DNA of 6,098 nucleotides from Oscillospiraceae bacterium (GTDB taxonomy: Bacteria > Bacillota_A > Clostridia > Oscillospirales > Oscillospiraceae), in NCBI GenBank assembly GCA_017381835.1, contig JAFOBK010000229.1, forward strand, positions 1-6,098. Reading direction: 5' to 3'. This document shows, one piece after another, positions 5,638-6,098 of the stretch (the stretch's first letter is position 1; each line of letters begins with the position of its first letter). A program made the translations under genes and the position numbers. Under the pieces are notes generated by a model. It made no database searches and was not told the origin of the DNA. It saw only the letters and a list, made by a program, of their open reading frames with translations.

Positions 5638-6098
5638 CTATTTCAGCGGCTGCGCCGCTTTTGTACGGGGAATGACAGAACTATTCTGCTTTACATTATC
5701 CAAAACCACATAGGTACGGGTCAGGGACACGCCGGGGATCTGCTTGATATCATGAAGTACCTTGGTCAGCTCTTCCGTGGAGGAAACACCGATTCTTGCG
5801 ATATAGTCAAAGTCACCGGTGATGTAAAAGCACTCCATGACCGACTCGTGGGCGCACATCTGCCGGTTGAATTCCGGATTGTACTTCGGATGCTCCAGGC
5901 GGATGGAGATCATTGCCTGCACATTCACACCCGCCTGACGCTCATCGATCACTGCGGTGTAGCCACGAATCAAGCCGGAGGCTTCCATTTTCTTCATTCG
6001 CTCGATCACCGCGGAAACAGACAGGTTCACCTGCTGGCTGATTTGGGAGGCATTCATGCGGGCATCCCTGGTCAGGCACTTCAAAATATTCGCATCAA
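5638..6098 (-). CDS. Lrp/AsnC family transcriptional regulator, N-terminus beyond the window edge
   Basis: The reading frame is open to the right edge; the residues before the TTG at 6084 (-DANIL-) continue the Lrp family N-terminus (normally LDxxDxxIL), so 6084 is not the start and only a few codons are missing. The first 45 or so visible residues form the winged helix-turn-helix (NASQISQQVNLS, then SAVIERMKKMEASGLIRGY). The rest is the RAM ligand-binding domain, with ITGDFDYIARIGV carrying the Gly/Asp positions around which amino-acid effectors bind in this family. The product would act as a dimer or higher oligomer on DNA. It lies 38 nt upstream of pntA1 on the same strand with no terminator between, so it may both be co-transcribed with pnt and regulate it. 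The actual ligand cannot be told from sequence. Confidence 0.92.
   Translation of the reverse strand, partial: DANILKCLTRDARMNASQISQQVNLSVSAVIERMKKMEASGLIRGYTAVIDERQAGVNVQAMISIRLEHPKYNPEFNRQMCAHESVMECFYITGDFDYIARIGVSSTEELTKVLHDIKQIPGVSLTRTYVVLDNVKQNSSVIPRTKAAQPLK

Noticed and set aside
5645..5662. AGCGGC-TGC-GCCGCT followed by TTT, a terminator-like hairpin on the plus strand
   Set aside because: It lies in the last codons of the lrp gene, where the Ala/Gln/Pro codons produce it; no plus-strand gene is upstream to be terminated, and the T run is short.

Overview
The window looks like chromosomal DNA of a gut-type clostridium. My best guess is the Oscillospiraceae/Ruminococcaceae, inferred from strong AGGAGG ribosome binding sites, TTG starts, moderately GC-rich core genes and a GC-rich palindromic intergenic repeat of a kind I associate with that group. 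I could not check the taxonomy by search.

Layout. Positions 1-370 carry no convincing gene: a strong intrinsic terminator for a gene to the left (38-92), an extended -10 promoter (117-125) running into a perfect 9-bp inverted repeat that could be an operator (130-153), and a 171-bp palindromic MITE-like element (168-338). Then come two plus-strand genes: an AT-rich orphan of unknown function (386-934, TTG start) and a uroporphyrinogen-decarboxylase-fold (MtaA/COG0407-like) protein that is probably not HemE (1103-2155, TTG start). A bidirectional terminator (2163-2196) separates these from a convergent minus-strand block: an Lrp/AsnC regulator cut by the right edge (5638-6098), then pntA1, pntA2 and pntB, the three-subunit form of the proton-translocating NAD(P) transhydrogenase.

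How the genes work together. PntA1 is the soluble NAD(H)-binding domain I. PntA2 and the first part of PntB form the membrane domain II. The end of PntB is the NADP(H)-binding domain III. The enzyme exchanges hydride between NAD(H) and NADP(H) while moving protons across the membrane. The three genes are tightly packed (2-nt gap, then an 8-nt overlap), and lrp lies 38 nt upstream on the same strand, so one transcript and amino-acid-responsive control are plausible.

Main observation. PntB is 651 residues instead of about 460 because it carries two complete tandem copies of domain III (about residues 306-456 and 493-643, 187-residue period, 136 of 151 positions identical), each preceded by an Ala/Glu/Pro-rich linker. 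Both copies keep the family motifs and differ by many silent changes, so this is an established duplication, not an assembly slip. In both copies the Lys-Arg-Ser that contacts the NADP 2'-phosphate in characterised enzymes is replaced. The membrane part also lacks the channel histidine at the two positions I know of. Together these suggest an unusual transhydrogenase, though its biochemistry cannot be read from sequence alone.
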